Source: Micromonospora sp. RHAY321
GTDB lineage: Bacteria > Actinomycetota > Actinomycetes > Mycobacteriales > Micromonosporaceae
Length of the DNA stretch: 64,000 nucleotides
Reading direction: 5' to 3'
NCBI RefSeq assembly: GCF_023896955.1
Contig: NZ_JAMHIW010000001.1
Span: forward strand, 62,001 to 126,000
In this document: positions 8,277-16,176 of the stretch, one piece after another
How the letters are laid out: each line of letters begins with the position of its first letter
How positions within the stretch are numbered: position 1 is the first letter of the stretch
Notes under the pieces: model-generated
Databases searched by the model: none
What the model was told of the DNA's origin: nothing
What the model saw: only the letters and a program-made list of their open reading frames with translations
Made by a program: the position numbers and the translations under genes

Positions 8277-10076
8277 ATGACCAGGTCGACCCGCCGTCCG
8301 CTCCGCCCACTCGCGCTCGCCCTGGCCCTGGCGGCCCTGACCACGACGCTGCCGGCCACCGCCGCGGCTGCCGCGGCACCCCCGTCCGGGCCGCCGACCG
8401 TCACTCCCGCCGACATCCACTTCCGGCACGACACGCTGCGCCGCGGCACGGCCCGCCAGGTCGGGCTGCTCCCCGACCAGGTGGATCGCCTGCCCACCGA
8501 CCTGGCGGCGTATCTGCAGCCGACACCGGACCATCCCGGATACCCGGCGTACTCGGGCGCGGTGGTGCTGGCCGCCAAGGACGGCGTGGTCGTCCAGCAC
8601 GCCGCCGTGGGCAGCGCCGTCAAGTACGCGTCTGTAGGGCCACCGCCCGGCCTGGTCGGCGTGGAACTCCCCGCCGACCAGCAGATCGCGACCCGGCCCG
8701 ACACCATCTTCGACCTGGCGTCGGTGTCGAAGCTGTTCACCACGATCGTCACCATGCAGCAGGTGGAGCGGGGGCGGGTGGAGCTGGACGCGCCGGTCGC
8801 CCGGTACGTCCCGGAGTTCGCGGCCGGCGGCAAGGCGACCGTCACCGTCCGGATGCTGCTCACCCACACCTCGGGTCTGCCCGCGTTCACGGCGCTGTGG
8901 AGCAGGTACCCGACGCCGGAACAGCGGTTCGCCGCCGCGCTCGCCACACCCCTGTCGGCGGGTGCGACACCCGGTTCGCAGTACGTCTACTCCGACCTGG
9001 GGCTGATCGCGCTGGGCGTGCTGGTGGAGCGGGTGACCGGACGGCCGCTGGCGGAGCTGGTCCGCGACGGCGTGACCCGGCCGCTGGGCATGACCGACAC
9101 CGGCTACAACCCGGGCCCGGAGCAGCGGTCACGGATCGCCGCGACCGAATACCAGCCGTACGCCGGGCGGGGCATGGTCTGGGGTGAGGTGCACGACGAG
9201 AACGCCTGGTCGCTCGGCGGGGTGGCCGGGCACGCCGGGGTCTTCTCCACGGCGGCCGACCTGGCCGTCCTCTGCCAGTCGCTGCTCAACGGCGGCGAAT
9301 ACCACGGTCGGCGGATCCTGCGGCCGGACACGGTGCGGGCGATGCTGGTCAACCACAACGCGCCACTGGAGTCGGCGTACCCGGAGAGCGACCGCGGGCT
9401 CGGCTTCGAGCTGAACAAGCACTGGTACATGATGGGGCTCTCCTCGCCGGTGGCCTTCGGGCACACCGGCTTCACCGGAACGTCGATCGTCGTCGACCCG
9501 CTCTCCCACTCGTTCGTCATCATGCTCAGCAACCGGGTGCACCCCGACCGCGGCTGGGGCAGCAACAACGTGGCCCGCCGTGCCGTCGCCCGCGACCTGG
9601 CCGAGGCGATGCCGGTGCGGCCGCGCTCGGCCAGCGCCTGGCGGGCCGACCCACGCGACTCCAAGACGAGCACTCTCACGGCGCCGCTGCGCCGGCCCGC
9701 GCGGGACGCGACGGCGAGCTTCCTGCTCTGGTACGACACCGAGCCCCGCTACGACAGCGCGCGGTTCGAGGTCTCCACCGACGGCGGGCAGACCTGGGCC
9801 ACCGCGCCCATGCGGCTGCGCGACGGCGGACACCGGTGGACCTCCGACGGCACGGTCACCGGCTACGGAGGCCGCGTGTGGTGGCAGGTCTCGGTGTCGC
9901 TGCCCGACCAGGCCACGCACCTGCGGTGGAGCAGCAGCACCGACGGCTCCGGCCAGGGGCGTGGCGTCTACGTCGACCGGGTCGTCGCCCAGGACCGCGA
10001 CGGTGTGCTCTTCTCCGGCGAAGGCGCCGACGCGTCCCGACTCGTCGCCAACGGGTGGTCACCGGCGCGGAGTTGA
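8277..10076 (+). CDS. Secreted class C beta-lactamase-type serine hydrolase (AmiE-like) with extra C-terminal domain
   Basis: This 599-residue protein has a Sec signal (residues 1-35, alanine-rich). The serine hydrolase fold covers about residues 50-430. The nucleophile S149 and K152 lie in SVSK, the YSDLG motif supplies the Tyr, and HTGFTGTS is the third box. In Bacillus the equivalent (YbbE/AmiE) is an N-acetylmuramoyl-L-alanine amidase in the same trio. A C-terminal part of about 130 residues (from TASFLLWYDTEPRYDS on) looks like a beta-sandwich with FEVSTDGGQTW and WWQVSVSLPDQ, perhaps a wall- or glycan-binding module. The ATG at 8277 follows GAGGAG and lies 11 bases after the namZ stop. 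Amidase activity is inferred from context. Confidence 0.8.
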   Translation: MTRSTRRPLRPLALALALAALTTTLPATAAAAAAPPSGPPTVTPADIHFRHDTLRRGTARQVGLLPDQVDRLPTDLAAYLQPTPDHPGYPAYSGAVVLAAKDGVVVQHAAVGSAVKYASVGPPPGLVGVELPADQQIATRPDTIFDLASVSKLFTTIVTMQQVERGRVELDAPVARYVPEFAAGGKATVTVRMLLTHTSGLPAFTALWSRYPTPEQRFAAALATPLSAGATPGSQYVYSDLGLIALGVLVERVTGRPLAELVRDGVTRPLGMTDTGYNPGPEQRSRIAATEYQPYAGRGMVWGEVHDENAWSLGGVAGHAGVFSTAADLAVLCQSLLNGGEYHGRRILRPDTVRAMLVNHNAPLESAYPESDRGLGFELNKHWYMMGLSSPVAFGHTGFTGTSIVVDPLSHSFVIMLSNRVHPDRGWGSNNVARRAVARDLAEAMPVRPRSASAWRADPRDSKTSTLTAPLRRPARDATASFLLWYDTEPRYDSARFEVSTDGGQTWATAPMRLRDGGHRWTSDGTVTGYGGRVWWQVSVSLPDQATHLRWSSSTDGSGQGRGVYVDRVVAQDRDGVLFSGEGADASRLVANGWSPARS

Positions 10077-10143
10077 GCCGTTCGTCCGGGGCGGGCGTCA
10101 GCAGTTTGACCCTCGACCGGGTTGAGGCCCGAGCATCGGCGAC

Positions 10144-10650
10144 ATGGACGACCAGCCGACACCCGACCCGACCATGACGCGCATCATCGAAGCGGTGCAG
10201 CTCGGCCAATCCGGTACACCGGTCCAGGCCCGCGAGTTGCTCAGCACACTGTGGGACGAGATCGGCCCCACCGGTGACGCCCTGCACCGCTGCACCCTGG
10301 CCCACTACCTCGCCGACCTGCAGGACACCGCCGAGGCCGAGCTGGTGTGGGACGAACGCGCGTTGGCCGCGGTCGCCGACCTCACCGACGAACGCGCCCG
10401 GCAGCACCACCACGCGCTTCAGGTGCGGGGCTTCCTCCCGTCGCTGCACCTGAACCTCGCCGACGTGCACCGACGACTGGGTCACACCACCCGTGCCCGG
10501 GCGCACCTGGCCACCGCTCGCAGCCTCGCCGAGGACCTGCCGGCCGACCAGTACGGCGACCTGGTTCGTGCGGGCATCCAGCATGTCGACCAGGCGCTGG
10601 CGGCGGGCTCGACACACCGCCTCGACTCGCATCCCGCCGCGGCTGGGTGA
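10144..10650 (+). CDS. Small tetratricopeptide-like helical protein
   Basis: This 168-residue soluble protein is composed of helix pairs. GQSGTPVQARELLSTLWDEIG, then CTLAHYLADLQDTAEAELVWDERAL and LNLADVHRRLGHTTRARAHL fit degenerate TPR units. There is no signal or membrane segment. Similar short TPR proteins are common in Micromonospora-type genomes and have no assigned role. It stands alone between the serine hydrolase and the DinB-like gene and may share a transcript with the latter. Confidence 0.65.
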   Translation: MDDQPTPDPTMTRIIEAVQLGQSGTPVQARELLSTLWDEIGPTGDALHRCTLAHYLADLQDTAEAELVWDERALAAVADLTDERARQHHHALQVRGFLPSLHLNLADVHRRLGHTTRARAHLATARSLAEDLPADQYGDLVRAGIQHVDQALAAGSTHRLDSHPAAAG

Positions 10651-10695
10651 CGATCCCGGTTGCGCCGTCGGAGCACCAACTGCGAGGGTCGACGG

Positions 10696-11271
10696 ATGTC
10701 AGCGGTGACCGGCGCCGACCTGCTTCAGGCGGCCGACGAGACGATCCGGGTGCTGCACCCACACCGGGAGCGCGACTGGTCGGTGCCGGCCGGCACGCTG
10801 ACCTGGAGCTGCTGGACCACAGCGGCGCACGTCGCGCACGACCTCCTCGCGTACGCCGGCCAGGTCACCGGCCGCCCGGATGACGGCTACCTGCCGTACG
10901 ACCTGCGGGTCTCCCCCGACGCGAGCCCGGCGCAGGTGCTCACCGTGCTGCGTGCCTGCGCCGGCCTGCTCGCCGCCGCCGTCGACGCCGCCGCGCCGGA
11001 CGCACGGGCCTGGCACTTCGGTCCCTGCGACCCGGCCGGCTTCGCGGCGATGGGGGTGGCCGAGACCCTGCTGCACACCCACGACATCACCCTCGGTCTC
11101 GGCGTGCCGTGGCAGCCGCCGCAGCGGCTGAGCGCGCTGGTGATGCGGCGACTCTTCCCGGACGCCCCGGACGGCGACGCAGCCGACGTGCTGCTCTGGA
11201 TGACCGGTCGCGGCGAGCTGCCGGGTCGGGCACGGCGCACGTCCTGGAACTGGCGGGCGGCGGTGGACTGA
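10696..11271 (+). CDS. DinB-fold / maleylpyruvate isomerase N-terminal domain protein
   Basis: This 191-residue protein begins at the ATG at 10696. A preceding in-frame ATG at 10660 has no ribosome site. GADLLQAADETIRVL opens the four-helix bundle. TWSCWTTAAHVAHDLLAYAGQV and VAETLLHTHDITLGLGVPW carry the spaced histidines that bind a divalent metal in the mycothiol-dependent maleylpyruvate isomerase-like (MDMPI) family. Actinobacteria have many such proteins, presumed to be mycothiol-dependent transferases or isomerases. The reaction here is unknown. Confidence 0.7.
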   Translation: MSAVTGADLLQAADETIRVLHPHRERDWSVPAGTLTWSCWTTAAHVAHDLLAYAGQVTGRPDDGYLPYDLRVSPDASPAQVLTVLRACAGLLAAAVDAAAPDARAWHFGPCDPAGFAAMGVAETLLHTHDITLGLGVPWQPPQRLSALVMRRLFPDAPDGDAADVLLWMTGRGELPGRARRTSWNWRAAVD

Positions 11272-11283
11272 GCCGTTCCCGCG

Positions 11284-11820
11284 TCAGGGGGCGGTGAGCG
11301 TGTGCCGGTGACCGTCGAGGGGGAAGGGCGGCCGCGCCGGCAACACCTCCTGGAACAGGTAGCCGCTCTTCTGCGCCACTCGGCAGGACGCGACGTTGTC
11401 CACCTGGTGCAGCAGGTCGAGGCGCTCCAGCGCTTCGAACCGGTCGAACGCCCACCGACTGACCATGGTGACCGCCCGTGGTGCGATCCCCCGGCCGCGC
11501 GCCCACGACGCCGTCCAGTAGCCCACCTCGGCTGCCGGCCGGTCGGGAGCGGCGCCCTTGAGCACCACGTTCGCCACGAGCCGTGGACCGTCCGCGCCGT
11601 CCTCGAGGACGGCGAAGCTGTACCGACTGCCGTCGTCCCAGTCGTCCCGTACCCGATCCAGCCACTGCCGACCCTCGGCGGCGGTGGTCGCGGGGACCCG
11701 GGTCCACCGGCGCAGCACCGGATCCCGGTATGCCGCCAGCAGCGCGTCCAGGTCGTCCGCGCACCAGCGGCGCAGGACGAGTGCGGGAGAGGTGGCCGAC
11801 GCCCTCGACTCGATGACCAT
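11284..11820 (-). CDS. GNAT family N-acetyltransferase (RimJ/RimL type)
   Basis: This 178-residue acetyltransferase has LRRWCADDLDALLAAY at the start, WARGRGIAPRAVTMVSRWAFD as the acetyl-CoA binding turn, and RLDLLHQVDNVASCRVAQKSGYLFQE as the last conserved block, which is the RimJ/RimL layout. The ATG at 11820 was preferred over a GTG two codons upstream; neither has a clear Shine-Dalgarno site. The acceptor could be a protein N-terminus or a small amine. It lies convergent to the DinB-like gene and co-directional with the DUF1992 gene upstream. Confidence 0.8.
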   Translation of the reverse strand: MVIESRASATSPALVLRRWCADDLDALLAAYRDPVLRRWTRVPATTAAEGRQWLDRVRDDWDDGSRYSFAVLEDGADGPRLVANVVLKGAAPDRPAAEVGYWTASWARGRGIAPRAVTMVSRWAFDRFEALERLDLLHQVDNVASCRVAQKSGYLFQEVLPARPPFPLDGHRHTLTAP

Positions 11821-11856
11821 CCGCACAGTCTGCCGTCGCCGTCGCCGCCGCGGGGG

Positions 11857-12342
11857 TCAGCCCCGGCGGCGCCAGCGCAGCCACCAGCCGCGGCGGGGCC
11901 GGCGGGCCGGTGCGGCGACGGTCGCCGGCTCGGTGGCCGGCGTGTGGGCCTCGCGCCGGTCGCGCTCGGCGCGCCAGCCGCGGACCACCTCGTCGGCGTT
12001 CACCGGACGCACCACCACCCGAGGCCCCTCGGGGTTGCGCAGCCAGGCCACGATCTGCGCGTTCAGCTGCCCCACGAAGTCGCGTACGGACTGCTCGGTG
12101 GGCAGGTCGCGGACCTCGTCGGGGACCTGCTCGATGCGCCGGCGCAGTTGCAGCGGGGTCGGCAGCAGCAGGTCGCTGGGCAGCGCCTCGCGCTCCAGGA
12201 AGCTCTTGATCCACCACGACTCGTCGTACGGCGTCCCTTTGCCGGGGATCGGCTTGCCCATGCCGGGCAGGTTGTCGAACTCGCCGCGTTGCACGGCTCC
12301 CCGGATCTGCGCCTCGACGGCCGCGTCCCACGCCTCGGTCAC
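11857..12342 (-). CDS. DUF1992 (DnaJ-C28-like) protein
   Basis: This 161-residue protein has its start set at a GTG at 12342, 9 bases after AGGGAGG. Longer frames upstream lack a site. The first 70 residues (AVQRGEFDNLPGMGKPI, then YDESWWIKSFLEREALPSDL) are the DUF1992 signature, also found at the end of eukaryotic DNAJC28. The C-terminus is a basic arginine/alanine tail. The function is unsettled in bacteria. It is 36 bases upstream of the acetyltransferase gene and may be co-transcribed with it. Confidence 0.75.
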   Translation of the reverse strand: MTEAWDAAVEAQIRGAVQRGEFDNLPGMGKPIPGKGTPYDESWWIKSFLEREALPSDLLLPTPLQLRRRIEQVPDEVRDLPTEQSVRDFVGQLNAQIVAWLRNPEGPRVVVRPVNADEVVRGWRAERDRREAHTPATEPATVAAPARRPRRGWWLRWRRRG

Positions 12343-12566
12343 TCTGCGGCACCTCCCTGGCCACCGTAACGCGCCGCCTCCGGCGGGCAACGCGCACCGC
12401 AAGGAGACAGCGCGGTCGGGCCGGTGACCATTCCCGGGCTCGGTCGAGAGGGTGGTTTCGGACCGGACGACCGCTTCCGGCGGCAGGCCACGACCTGGCA
12501 GGTGGCCCTGTGCCGGGATCCTCCTCCGGCCTACGGTCGGTGGGGGTATCGGTGAAACGGGGCGTC

Positions 12567-13217
12567 ATGGTGGGTACGGGTGCACTGCTGGGCATCACGC
12601 TGGTCGCGCTGGGGCTGGTGCTGACGCCCGGCCCGAACATGGTCTACCTGATCTCCCGCTCGGTGGCGCAGGGCCGCCGCGCCGGGATGATCTCGCTGCT
12701 CGGGGTGGCCGCCGGCTTCGGCGTCTACCTGGCCGCGGCGGTCGCCGGCCTGGCCGCCGTCTTCGTCCTGGTGCCGACGCTGTACGCGGTGGTGAAGCTG
12801 GCCGGGGCCGGCTACCTGCTGTGGCTGGCCTGGCGGACGCTGCGCCCGGGTGGGCAGAGCCCGTTCAGCCCCGCGCCGCTGCCGCCGGACCGGCCTCGAC
12901 GGCTGTTCACCATGGGCCTGGTCACCAACCTGCTGAACCCGAAGATCGCCATCCTCTACGTCTCACTGCTGCCGCAGTTCATCGACCCGGCGCGGGGGCA
13001 CCTGGCGGCGCAGAGCCTGCTGCTCGGCCTGACCCAGATAACCGTCGCGCTGACCGTGAACGCGCTGATCGTGCTCACCGCCGGCTCCCTCGCCGGCTTC
13101 TTCGCCCGCCGGCCGCTGTGGCTGCGGGTGCAGCGCTGGGTGACCGGCACCGCGCTGGCCGCGCTGGCCGTCCGGATCGCCACCGACCGCTCCCGCGCCG
13201 CGGTCGCCACTCCCTGA
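12567..13217 (+). CDS. LysE/RhtB family amino-acid exporter
   Basis: This 216-residue inner-membrane protein has about six hydrophobic segments. TPGPNMVYLISRSVAQGRR near residue 20 is the RhtB/LysE signature, and LVTNLLNPKIAILYVS is the second conserved block. ATG 12567 places the first membrane segment right at the N-terminus. A GTG at 12552, five codons earlier, is a possible alternative. It is expected to export homoserine, threonine, lysine or related amino acids using the proton gradient. There is no neighbouring Lrp-type regulator, so specificity is open. Confidence 0.85.
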   Translation: MVGTGALLGITLVALGLVLTPGPNMVYLISRSVAQGRRAGMISLLGVAAGFGVYLAAAVAGLAAVFVLVPTLYAVVKLAGAGYLLWLAWRTLRPGGQSPFSPAPLPPDRPRRLFTMGLVTNLLNPKIAILYVSLLPQFIDPARGHLAAQSLLLGLTQITVALTVNALIVLTAGSLAGFFARRPLWLRVQRWVTGTALAALAVRIATDRSRAAVATP

Positions 13218-13231
13218 GCCGCCGCGGTGGT

Positions 13232-14071
13232 TCAGCGGCCCGGTTCGCGGTGCCGCCGCAGCATCCCGGCGGCCAGCGGCGCGGCGTCGAGGTCCCCGGC
13301 GGCCAGCCGGGCGGCGAGGGTACGACGGACCAGCCGGTCAGCCAGCCCGGGCGCGTGCCGGCCGACGGCCAACTCGACCCGCCCGCGCGTCGTGGTCGCC
13401 ACGTCCCGGGGTGCCCGTCGGGCGGCGGCGGCGCGCAGGATCGCCGCGACCACGCCCTTGACGGGCTCCGGCCGGGACACCCCGCGCAGGGACAGGCCGG
13501 CCTCGGCGGTGCTGTCGTGGATCGGTGAGGCCACCATGCTCGGGTAGACGACGCTCACGCCGACGTGGGTGCCCACCTCGTGGCGCAGCGCGTCGGCGTA
13601 GGCGACCAGTGCCCGCTTGCTGACCCCGTACGCGGCGGCGAGCGGCAGCGGCAGCACCGCCATCCGGCTGGCCACGAAGATCACCCGTCCCCGTGCGGCG
13701 ATCAGCGGAGGCAGTGCCGCGGCGGTGGTCCGCCACGCGGCGAGCAGGTTCACCTCGAGCTGCCGGCGGACCGTCTCGTCGGGCGGCAGCTCCGCCGGGG
13801 CGGGGCCACCGACCCCGGCGTTGTTGACCAGCAGGTCCAGCCCGCCGAGCCGCTCGACGGCGGCGCGGACGGTCGTCGGCACGGCGGTCGGGTCGGTCAG
13901 GTCGCAGCCGAGCACCGGCAGGTCGTCGTCGGGGCGCGCGTGCAGGTCCAGCCCGACGACCCGGGCGCCGGCGGCGGTCAGCGCGGCGCCGAGGTGACGG
14001 CCGAACGTGCCGCTGGCCCCGGTCACCAGCACCCGGCGGCCGGCCAGCCCGGTCGCCGTCCGGTTCCTCAC
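13232..14071 (-). CDS. Short-chain dehydrogenase/reductase
   Basis: This 279-residue SDR has VLVTGASGTFGRHLG (TGxxxGxG cofactor motif, about residues 14-28), LVNNAGVGG for the NNAG motif, the catalytic Ser in FVASRMA, and YGVSKRAL for the YxxxK pair. A C-terminal extension of about 70 residues resembles enzymes that reduce hydrophobic ketones. It starts at a GTG that overlaps the stop of the flavin monooxygenase by GTGA, so the two are translationally coupled. They probably act on the same substrate, under the TetR regulator next door. Confidence 0.85.
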   Translation of the reverse strand: MRNRTATGLAGRRVLVTGASGTFGRHLGAALTAAGARVVGLDLHARPDDDLPVLGCDLTDPTAVPTTVRAAVERLGGLDLLVNNAGVGGPAPAELPPDETVRRQLEVNLLAAWRTTAAALPPLIAARGRVIFVASRMAVLPLPLAAAYGVSKRALVAYADALRHEVGTHVGVSVVYPSMVASPIHDSTAEAGLSLRGVSRPEPVKGVVAAILRAAAARRAPRDVATTTRGRVELAVGRHAPGLADRLVRRTLAARLAAGDLDAAPLAAGMLRRHREPGR

Positions 14072-15402
14072 TGCCCCGCTCCAAGCAGCGAGGCCGTGCG
14101 GGCGCGGCGGCTGCCGGCTGCCAGCTCCCGGGTCAGCTCGGCCAGGTACGCGTCGAAGTCCACCCGCATCGCCGGGCGGCGTTGACCCCAACGGGCGGTC
14201 GCCGCTCGCAGTTCGGCCCGGCAGGCGGCCCGCTGCCGCTGCGCCTCGGGCAGCGCGTACCGGCCGGCGAGCTGCGCGGCGATCAGTTTGGCCTGCGCCT
14301 CCACCAGAGGAAACGCCGATCCGGTGGACTGCATCAGCCCGACGAACGCCAGGCCGGGCGCGTCGGGGTGGAACACGTGCCGGTACAGCGGCAGGGTGTC
14401 CGCACCCCCGCCCAGCAGCGCCGGATCCAGGAACGGGATCTCCACCCGGTAGCCGGTGCACCAGATGATCAGATCGACCGGGTCGCTGCGGCCGTCGGTG
14501 AACTCCACCCGGTCGCCGTCGAGGGCGGCGACGCCGGGACGGGCCTCGATGTCGCCGTGGGTCAGCCGGGACAGCAACCCGTCGGAGAGCGTCGGATGGT
14601 CCTGCAGGAAGCCGTGGGTCGGCGCGGGCAGCCCGTACCGGGTGGGACTGCCGACGGCGGTGGCGAGCATGGCCTGGGTGATGCGTTGGCGCAGTCGCCA
14701 CGGCAGCCGGCGGGCCAACGCCCCGTTGAGCGTGTCCGAGGGGCGGCCCAGCAGGTATTTCGGGACGACCCACACGCCTCGGCGCAGCGACAGCAGCGTG
14801 CGGGAGGCCGCGTGGGAGGCGTCCACCGCGATGTCCATCGCGGAGTTGCCGCCCCCGACGACCAGGACCCGCTTGCCGGCCAGTTGCTCCGGGCCCCGGT
14901 AGTCGTGGCTGTGCAGCTGCTCGGCGGTGCTCGCGCCGGGGTACGGCGGGTCGGGCAGCCGGGGCACGCGGTTGTGGCCGTTGGCGACCACGACGGCCTC
15001 GACGGTGACCTCGACCGGGCCGTCGGGTCCGCTCGCCCGCACGGTCCAGGTGCCCGCCGGTTCCCGGGTGACCCGCTCGACGGTGTGGCGCAGGCGGATG
15101 GTGTCGCGCAGTCCGAAGCGGTCGGCGTAGTCGGCCAGGTATCCGGCGATGCGCCGGTGGTCGGGGTAGTCGGGCCAGTCGGCGGGCATCGGGTGGTCGG
15201 CGAACTGGGTGCGGCCGCGGCTGGTGTTCAGGTGCAGCGTCCGGTACGCCGGTGAGTCGGGCGCGCCGTACACCCAGAGGCCGCCGACCTGGTCGGTGGC
15301 CTCGAAGCAGACCGCCGGCACACCGGCGTCGCGCAGTGCCTTGACGGCGGCGAGCCCGGCGGCTCCGGCGCCGATCACCGCCACCCTGGGTCGTGCGCCC
15401 AT
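14068..15402 (-). CDS. Flavin-containing monooxygenase (FMO / Baeyer-Villiger-like)
   Basis: This is a 444-residue FAD/NADPH monooxygenase. VAVIGAGAAGLAAVKAL is the FAD dinucleotide motif near the N-terminus, VLVVGGGNSAMDIAVD (about residue 180) is the NADPH motif, and IIWCTGYRVEIPFLDP is the late ATG-like motif of the class B FMO family. ATG 15402 was preferred because GGGGGCAG precedes it; another in-frame ATG at 15414 has no site. It should oxygenate a soft nucleophile or ketone. It is coupled to the SDR downstream and has a palindrome (15418-15435) just upstream that matches one in front of the TetR gene. Confidence 0.85.
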   Translation of the reverse strand: MGARPRVAVIGAGAAGLAAVKALRDAGVPAVCFEATDQVGGLWVYGAPDSPAYRTLHLNTSRGRTQFADHPMPADWPDYPDHRRIAGYLADYADRFGLRDTIRLRHTVERVTREPAGTWTVRASGPDGPVEVTVEAVVVANGHNRVPRLPDPPYPGASTAEQLHSHDYRGPEQLAGKRVLVVGGGNSAMDIAVDASHAASRTLLSLRRGVWVVPKYLLGRPSDTLNGALARRLPWRLRQRITQAMLATAVGSPTRYGLPAPTHGFLQDHPTLSDGLLSRLTHGDIEARPGVAALDGDRVEFTDGRSDPVDLIIWCTGYRVEIPFLDPALLGGGADTLPLYRHVFHPDAPGLAFVGLMQSTGSAFPLVEAQAKLIAAQLAGRYALPEAQRQRAACRAELRAATARWGQRRPAMRVDFDAYLAELTRELAAGSRRARTASLLGAGQ

Positions 15403-15417
15403 CGCTGCCCCCATTTA

Positions 15418-15435
15418 ATCCAACGTCCGATGGAT
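15418..15435. promoter_or_regulatory. Operator-like palindrome A (ATCCA-N8-TGGAT)
   Basis: ATCCAACGTCCGATGGAT lies directly upstream of the flavin monooxygenase gene. The arms ATCCA/TGGAT are separated by 8 bases, and an inner CG..CG pair extends the symmetry. Of its 18 bases, 14 match the site at 16128-16145 at the same positions. It is likely a binding site of the TetR protein encoded between the two. Confidence 0.6.
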
Positions 15436-15458
15436 AATCGTCGGGCGCGGGCGACCCG

Positions 15459-16106
15459 TCAAGGGGCCGGCGGTCCGTACAGGCCGTCCAGGAAGCGGTG
15501 CACGAACGTGCGGAACTCGCGCCGCTCCCGGGCGCCCGGCGCACCCGCCGCCAGCGCCACCACGTGCCCGTGCGCCGCCCAGACCAGGCTCCGGACGGTG
15601 ATGTGCGGAATCGGTTCGACCAGCGCGCCGGCCGCCGCCGCGGCGGTGAGCAGCTCCGTCACCAGCCGGTACAGCGGCTCGGCGTAACGCTGGTCGAGCT
15701 CGGCGTGCCGCTGTGGCTCCAGCCAGCGCCGCAGCCACAGCGCCGTGGTCTCCGGCCGGTCCTCCAGGAAATCCACGAAGACGTCGACCAGGTCGTGCAG
15801 GGCGCGCCGCGCCGCGTCGGGCCCCGCGTCGAGGGCCGAGTGCGCCTGCTCGGCCGCCTTCGTCAGGACCTCCCGCTCGGCGGCGAAGACCCGCGCGAAG
15901 CAGGCGTCGTAGAGCGCGGCCTTCGTACCGGTGTGGTGGGCGACCGTGGCGACGTCCACGCCGGCGGCGGCGGCGACCTCCCGCAGCCCGACGGCGTCGA
16001 AGCCGCGCTCGGCGAAGAGCGCGGTGGCCGCGGTGAGCACCACCTCGCGGGTCTGGCGGGTCTCGTCCCGCCGGGGCCGACCCGGGCGGCGTCGGGGCAT
16101 GGTCAT
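15459..16106 (-). CDS. TetR family transcriptional regulator of the FMO/SDR-MFS unit
   Basis: This is a 215-residue regulator. Residues about 18-62 (VVLTAATALFAERGFDAVG, then LREVAAAAGVDVATVAHH) are the TetR helix-turn-helix. The larger C-terminal part is the helical ligand domain (CFARVFAAEREVLTKAAEQ, then WLRRWLEPQRH). Several in-frame ATGs exist (16100, 16106, 16115); 16106 is a compromise. It is divergent from the MFS gene and upstream of, though separated from, the FMO/SDR pair. Matching palindromes lie on both sides, so self-regulation and repression of both arms is the simplest model. Confidence 0.85.
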   Translation of the reverse strand: MTMPRRRPGRPRRDETRQTREVVLTAATALFAERGFDAVGLREVAAAAGVDVATVAHHTGTKAALYDACFARVFAAEREVLTKAAEQAHSALDAGPDAARRALHDLVDVFVDFLEDRPETTALWLRRWLEPQRHAELDQRYAEPLYRLVTELLTAAAAAGALVEPIPHITVRSLVWAAHGHVVALAAGAPGARERREFRTFVHRFLDGLYGPPAP

Positions 16107-16127
16107 GGCCGCCATTCTGCCCCTAGA

Positions 16128-16145
16128 ATCCAGCAACCGTTGGAT
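16128..16145. promoter_or_regulatory. Operator-like palindrome B (ATCCA-N8-TGGAT)
   Basis: ATCCAGCAACCGTTGGAT is in the divergent region between the TetR gene and the MFS carrier. With one more base each side the arms become AATCCA/TGGATT. It repeats the layout of the site upstream of the flavin monooxygenase, with the same arms and the same 8-bp spacer. It lies about 22 bases from the TetR start and 31 bases from the MFS start, and could control both. Confidence 0.6.
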
Positions 16146-16176
16146 TGGCGGGCTGATGCCCGGAGAGGACACGGCG

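Noticed and set aside
13232..15544. A continuous 770-codon minus-strand frame spanning SDR and FMO
   Set aside because: Only the part after the GTG at 14071 shows SDR motifs. The rest is the out-of-frame shadow of the monooxygenase gene, rich in Arg and Pro.
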